Of a DNA stretch of 64,000 bases, positions 60,902 through 64,000 are shown piece after piece. This stretch comes from Clostridiaceae bacterium (GTDB lineage: Bacteria > Bacillota > Clostridia > Christensenellales > CAG-917). The stretch's first letter is position 1. Each line of letters begins with the position of its first letter. Both the position numbers and the translations under genes were made by a program. The stretch is taken from positions 1-64,000 of the forward strand of contig JAITPR010000008.1 of NCBI GenBank assembly GCA_031289315.1, in the 5' to 3' direction. The notes under the pieces were generated by a model. The model ran no database searches. It worked only from the letters and a program-made list of their open reading frames with translations, and was not told the DNA's origin.

Positions 60902-61041
60902 GAACAGCTTGCTAAAGAGTTAGGCGTGTCGTTTTCGATGCTTAACCGCTAGGAGCGCGGGCACTATAAACTGATGTTTTCGCTAGGTGTAAGATTGACG
61001 GTTTTTGCAAGACGCACAGCATAATTTTTGAGGAGAAGTAA
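60848..61041 (+). pseudogene. Decayed XRE HTH gene upstream of the GIY-YIG gene
   Basis: From the ATG at 60848 the frame reads MIFQEKNQEVRRQLYLT-stop-EQLAKELGVSFSMLNR-stop-ERGHYK. Both stops are TAG, where Gln and Trp would fit a standard HTH. After a frameshift near 60990 another frame gives KIDGFCKTHSIIFEEK and TAA at 61039, again HTH-family-like. The remnant ends 3 nt before the next gene, so it was once co-transcribed with it. Confidence 0.7.
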
Positions 61042-61044
61042 ACA

Positions 61045-61992
61045 ATGGCAGATGTAATATCTATAAGACTTGAAACTGAGGAAAATACAACAGTAAAAGT
61101 GGTTGGCGTTGACGGGCGCAATATTAGGGCGCTTATGTTTTTGCGTTCCGCGTTGTCGTTTGTTTCCAAACGGTATAAGAACTTTCCTAACGAGTATGCA
61201 GACTACTATTTGGCGACGCCCGGTATTTACGTATTGATTAGCGACGACGGCAAAACAATTTACATCGGCAAAAGCAACAACGTTTCAGAACGGCTTAATA
61301 CGCATTTTAGTAGCAAAGATAAAACGGAATTTTGGACAAACACTATGGTTTTTGTCAGCGACGGAGCTATGCCGCTTAACGACTCACAAATAAGCCATTT
61401 GGAATACCGACTGATTGAGCTTGCAAAAACTGCTTCAAATGTTGATGTGGAAAGCGATGCGCCTTATGAGTTACGAAACAAGCAAATCGCACGACAACAA
61501 AATATAAATGCAAACGATAGAACAGCGGCAAACAATTTTTTAGCGGTTTTACTTTTGATTACAAAGGCATTGGGCTTAAATTATTTTGACACCGCAAAGA
61601 AATCGATAGATGAAAGCGTGGTGGAAGCGAAGCAGGAAAATAGGGAAATATTCTATTTAAAAAACGCTGGAGCCGATGCAATGATGATTGTTGACGGCGA
61701 CGAGTACATAGTCTTAAAAGGTTCCGTTGCCCGTGGCGATTACGCACCGTCCTTTGCTACTCACGGCGGCGGCATGAATTTGAAAAAGCGTGAGCTTTTA
61801 GAAAAGAACGGACAACTTGTCCGCGACGGGAACAAACTTATTGTGGCGGATGATATTTCGTTTACCAGTCCGTCCGCCGCCGGTTCCGTTTTTGCAGGGC
61901 ATTCAATCAACGGTCGTATCGAATGGAAAACCAAAGACAAGCAAACCTTAAAAGACATAGAGAATAAGACAATGGTAAGCGTTGGGGAGTAG
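61045..61992 (+). CDS. GIY-YIG nuclease with C-terminal DUF4357
   Basis: A 315-aa protein. A short N-terminal extension precedes the GIY-YIG domain at about 65-150: PGIYVLISDDGKTIYIGKSN, NVSERLNTHFSSKD, then Glu in ISHLEYRLIELA. The C-terminal DUF4357 region (about 225-310) has GSVARGDYAPSF, RELLEKNGQLV and SPSAAGSVFAGHSINGRIEW. Such proteins are common in restriction and phage-defence neighbourhoods and are presumed to cut DNA. AGGAG precedes the ATG. Neighbours on both sides (HTH gene and next ORF) are broken, so this may be the survivor of a larger operon. Confidence 0.82.
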   Translation: MADVISIRLETEENTTVKVVGVDGRNIRALMFLRSALSFVSKRYKNFPNEYADYYLATPGIYVLISDDGKTIYIGKSNNVSERLNTHFSSKDKTEFWTNTMVFVSDGAMPLNDSQISHLEYRLIELAKTASNVDVESDAPYELRNKQIARQQNINANDRTAANNFLAVLLLITKALGLNYFDTAKKSIDESVVEAKQENREIFYLKNAGADAMMIVDGDEYIVLKGSVARGDYAPSFATHGGGMNLKKRELLEKNGQLVRDGNKLIVADDISFTSPSAAGSVFAGHSINGRIEWKTKDKQTLKDIENKTMVSVGE

Positions 61993-61995
61993 CTG

Positions 61996-62078
61996 ATGGC
62001 GAAAACAAAGCTACTTGACTGAATCAACAAAACAGACACAAGTGGGACAAAAAGTTTGGTATACTTGTTCGGTCGTGC
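61996..62078 (+). pseudogene. Truncated, stop-containing gene after the GIY-YIG gene
   Basis: An ATG 3 nt after the GIY-YIG stop opens MAKTKLLD, then TGA, then in frame INKTDTSGTKSLVYLF before the frame enters the 3' end of the convergent amidase gene. LLDW-INKTD would be read if TGA were TGG. This is probably the start of a lost downstream gene cut off at the island edge. Confidence 0.5.
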
Positions 62079-62777
62079 TTATGCCGTGTAGAGGTAGGCT
62101 AAAATTCCGGAGAAAATATTGTAGGCAAGCTTATCTTGATATTCCTCCGTCATTAGCAGGCGCTCGTCCGCGGGGCTGGAGAGGAAGCCGCATTCTACTA
62201 TTATTGCCGTGCAAGGCACATCGCGCACTATGTAGTAGTCGCCGGACAGTGCTTCGTAATTGCGCCCGTTTTCGTTTGCATTAACACGTTTGTTGAGCAT
62301 TCCTTGCATGAGTTCGCCGAAGTATTTTGACGAGGAGCTGTCCTTGTTGTAGAACACTTGACAACCGCGCCGCGTTTCCGACGGATAGAAATTCATATGT
62401 ATACTTACCGCGGCGGTTGCCCGTCCGCGCGTTATTATTTCCGCTCGTTTTTGCAAGTCGCGTAGTTTAAAGCCCGGTTCGGTCGTGCCATACAGCCCTT
62501 CCTTATCGCGGCGCGTCATTATCACGCCGATGTCGGCGGATAATAAATGGGCTTCGATTTTTTCGGCAATGATCAAATTTAAATCACTTTCCTTTACGCC
62601 CGTTTTTATGCCCGTTACACCTCCGTCTATACCGCCGTGTCCCGCGTCCAACGCCACGACATACACGGGAGATGGAATGTTTGCACGTACGGCAAGGGGA
62701 ACGGCTACCGCGCATATTACGACAAAAACCGTAGTTGCCGTGATTATTAAGTTGCGTTTAATTTTGCTTTTTCTCAT
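62079..62777 (-). CDS. N-acetylmuramoyl-L-alanine amidase, CwlD-like
   Basis: A 232-aa Amidase_3 enzyme with an N-terminal signal anchor (about 9-30). Zinc ligands and catalytic residues: VVALDAGHGGIDGG (His), KESDLNLIIAEK (Glu), AAVSIHMNFYP (His), IIVECGFLSSPADE (Glu). It cleaves the amide between N-acetylmuramic acid and the peptide. Size and the FLSSPADE.LL end match CwlD, which helps form muramic-lactam in spore cortex; other Amidase_3 roles remain possible. Its 3' end abuts the truncated island gene. Confidence 0.85.
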   Translation of the reverse strand: MRKSKIKRNLIITATTVFVVICAVAVPLAVRANIPSPVYVVALDAGHGGIDGGVTGIKTGVKESDLNLIIAEKIEAHLLSADIGVIMTRRDKEGLYGTTEPGFKLRDLQKRAEIITRGRATAAVSIHMNFYPSETRRGCQVFYNKDSSSSKYFGELMQGMLNKRVNANENGRNYEALSGDYYIVRDVPCTAIIVECGFLSSPADERLLMTEEYQDKLAYNIFSGILAYLYTA

Positions 62778-63220
62778 TTTAGACCTTAAAAATCCTTTAG
62801 AAAGTTTTTATACGCAAAAAGCGATGGTTTCGCCGTAAATGAATAAAAATGCAGACTTGTCCACATAGTTATCAACAATATCAGCCCGCCGTGTGGATAA
62901 CTGCGAGGAGGCTTCCGCGCCGTAATTCCCCCGGACACTCTAATTTATAGGCGATTAAGGGCAAATATGCCTATTTTTTTATTCGACCTTTTTCCACATT
63001 TTTCTTAAAAACTTGAGCATAAATTCATTTATGGCGGTTTTGGCGTATGTCGTTTTATGCAATGCTCCGGAGTGGTTATAAATTGCGCGCATATACATAT
63101 CGACGGCAAGCGGAACGGTGCGGAGTAAACGGAAAATTGTTTTAGAATTTGCGCGAGTGCGCGTTATCGATGGCAGGCTTATTCTTCCGTCGGTGAAAAA
63201 TACTAAGTTTGGCGGCAGAA
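62778..63220. other. Non-coding stretch with DnaA-box-like 9-mers
   Basis: TTGTCCACA (62858-62866, one mismatch), TTATCAACA (62869-62877, one mismatch), TGTGGATAA (62892-62900, perfect reverse DnaA box) and TTTTCCACA (about 62991-62999, one mismatch). No dnaA or dnaN is nearby. No gene is supported in this stretch. Confidence 0.35.
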
Positions 63221-63221
63221 A

Positions 63222-63385
63222 AAAAGCATTAAAAATTTAATGCTTTTAATGTTTCTAGAAAAAAAACTTTAAATCAATCCGGTTTAGGGCAGTGCATTTG
63301 AAAGTCAATGCTTTTAATTCTACTAGAAAAAAATCGTCCAATCAATCGGTTTCGGCGGCGCCTTAAAATATCAATGCCTTTAACG
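63222..63385. repeat. Tandem copies of the 3' end of the M20 peptidase gene
   Basis: (T)CAATGC(T/C)TTTAA recurs at about 63238, 63305 and 63371, each followed to the right or left by TCTAGAAAAAAA and an AATCAATC-GGTTT block, a unit of about 67 bp. The copy at 63371 encodes the last residues (ALKALIF). The far-left end adds a palindrome AAAAGCATTAAA/TTTAATGCTTTT (63222-63247). Confidence 0.75.
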
Positions 63386-64000
63386 CTTCGCGATAGATGT
63401 TGAAGATGGTTTTGAAGTCCTCTAAGGAGATGTGTTCGTCGGGGGAATGGATTGTCGACTTGCGTCCCGGCAGTTCCGGACCGAAGGCTACGCCCAGCGG
63501 CACGGCGCGTGCATAGGTTGCGCCCCCTATGGCTATCGGTGCGGCTTTTTCGCCGGTGGCTTTTTCGTAGGCGGCGAGCAAGGCTTTTATCAAAAAGTGG
63601 TCTTTTGGCACGTAAAGCGGCGGGTGAGAGTGTATTTTATGCAGAACCGCATTAGGGAAAGCGGACTTTAGGCGGTTTAAAACTTCCTCCTCCGCAAAGG
63701 TTACCGGATAGCGTATGTCCAAAGTGACCGTTACCGAACGCGCGTCGGAGCGTATTATGCCGGCGTTTTGCGTAAGTGCGCCGCTTTGAGCGTCGCGTAG
63801 CGCCAGATTGCAATCGCCGCCGTAGCAATCGTTTAATTTCTCGTACAACAGCTTGAGAGAGGCGTCCTCGGTCGCAAGCGCGGCAAGCATTTTTACGATT
63901 GCGTTTTCGCCGTCCTGCGGTCTTGAGCCGTGCGCCGAAACGCCGGTAGTTACGCGTTTAACTCCGCGCACCTCCGCCGTGCAGCTTGCCGGCACGACGT
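63363..64000 (-). CDS. M20 dipeptidase (PepV/Sapep type), C-terminal part, 5' truncated by the window
   Basis: The frame is open to the window edge; the N-terminal catalytic segment is missing. What is present is the lid/dimerisation domain (GVSAHGSRPQDGENAIVKML, then VTVTLDIRYPVTF) and the end of the catalytic domain: GGATYARAVPLGVAFGPELP and the metal-binding His in STIHSPDEHISLEDF. This matches PepV-like dipeptidases that cleave diverse dipeptides, some with D-residues. The 3' end is part of a tandem repeat. Confidence 0.85.
   Translation of the reverse strand, partial: VVPASCTAEVRGVKRVTTGVSAHGSRPQDGENAIVKMLAALATEDASLKLLYEKLNDCYGGDCNLALRDAQSGALTQNAGIIRSDARSVTVTLDIRYPVTFAEEEVLNRLKSAFPNAVLHKIHSHPPLYVPKDHFLIKALLAAYEKATGEKAAPIAIGGATYARAVPLGVAFGPELPGRKSTIHSPDEHISLEDFKTIFNIYREALKALIF

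Noticed and set aside
60890-60960. TAG at Gln and Trp positions, and TGA at a Trp position nearby, might suggest stop-codon reassignment.
   Set aside because: All other genes in the window end normally at TAA/TAG/TGA with no in-frame stops, and the same remnant has a frameshift; simple decay fits better.
62858-62900. Replication origin.
   Set aside because: Too few boxes, no AT-rich unwinding element recognised with them, and no dnaA/dnaN neighbourhood.

Overview
The window looks like a chromosomal segment of an anaerobic, low-to-moderate-GC Bacillota (Clostridia-like) bacterium, probably an uncultured gut lineage. The signs are strong AGGAGG-type ribosome binding sites, the clustered order mrnC-rlmB-sigH, a Firmicute-type infC-rpmI-rplT operon with a leader attenuator, pyruvate:ferredoxin oxidoreductase, a group II ECF transporter, a CwlD-like amidase, Na+-decarboxylase beta/gamma subunits and InlB-type surface repeats. 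The taxonomy is inference.

Layout. 0-5 kb: the end of a membrane-anchored surface protein, OadG/OadB, a GH20 hexosaminidase and a TIM-barrel isomerase. 5-13 kb (minus strand): acyl-CoA synthetase, RluA, ProA, YebC, a SpoU methyltransferase and rplT-rpmI-infC; infC appears to start with AUC. 13-20 kb: a 50-aa small ORF, a 1319-aa InlB-repeat lipoprotein, a DEDD exonuclease and a trypsin-like lipoprotein. 20-24 kb: a toxin-tail/immunity-like array with orphan toxin-tip remnants, then an XRE regulator beside a perfect palindrome. 24-30 kb: mnmA with a low-complexity insertion, then a three-gene unit (two membrane proteins and a zinc-ribbon protein) sharing a short Pro/Ile motif. 30-34 kb: glnS, sigH, rlmB, mrnC. 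34-44 kb: a transglutaminase lipoprotein, a small helical protein and a DUF4011/DUF3320 helicase-nuclease resembling single-gene anti-phage systems. 44-50 kb: an M28 peptidase, an S component with a DUF4430 lipoprotein, and EcfT/EcfA2/EcfA1. 50-51 kb: phage-tail remnants. 51-55 kb: PFOR. 55-62 kb: an accessory island holding a PDDEXK-RecQ fusion with a coiled-coil membrane partner and a divergent regulator, an IS1-family element, a decayed HTH gene, a GIY-YIG/DUF4357 protein and a truncated gene. 62-64 kb: a CwlD-like amidase and a truncated M20 dipeptidase.

Two dispersed repeat families run through the intergenic spaces. Family B is a modular series of stem-loops ending in a terminator-like hairpin; most copies begin 6-16 nt after a stop codon, in fixed polarity, and several copies carry compensatory base changes. 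Family A is an about 165-175 bp element with terminal inverted repeats, plus internal-deletion derivatives. In addition, several genes have their 3' ends or spacers tandemly duplicated, and at least two essential-type proteins contain tandem in-frame insertions. No tRNA, rRNA or CRISPR array was seen.
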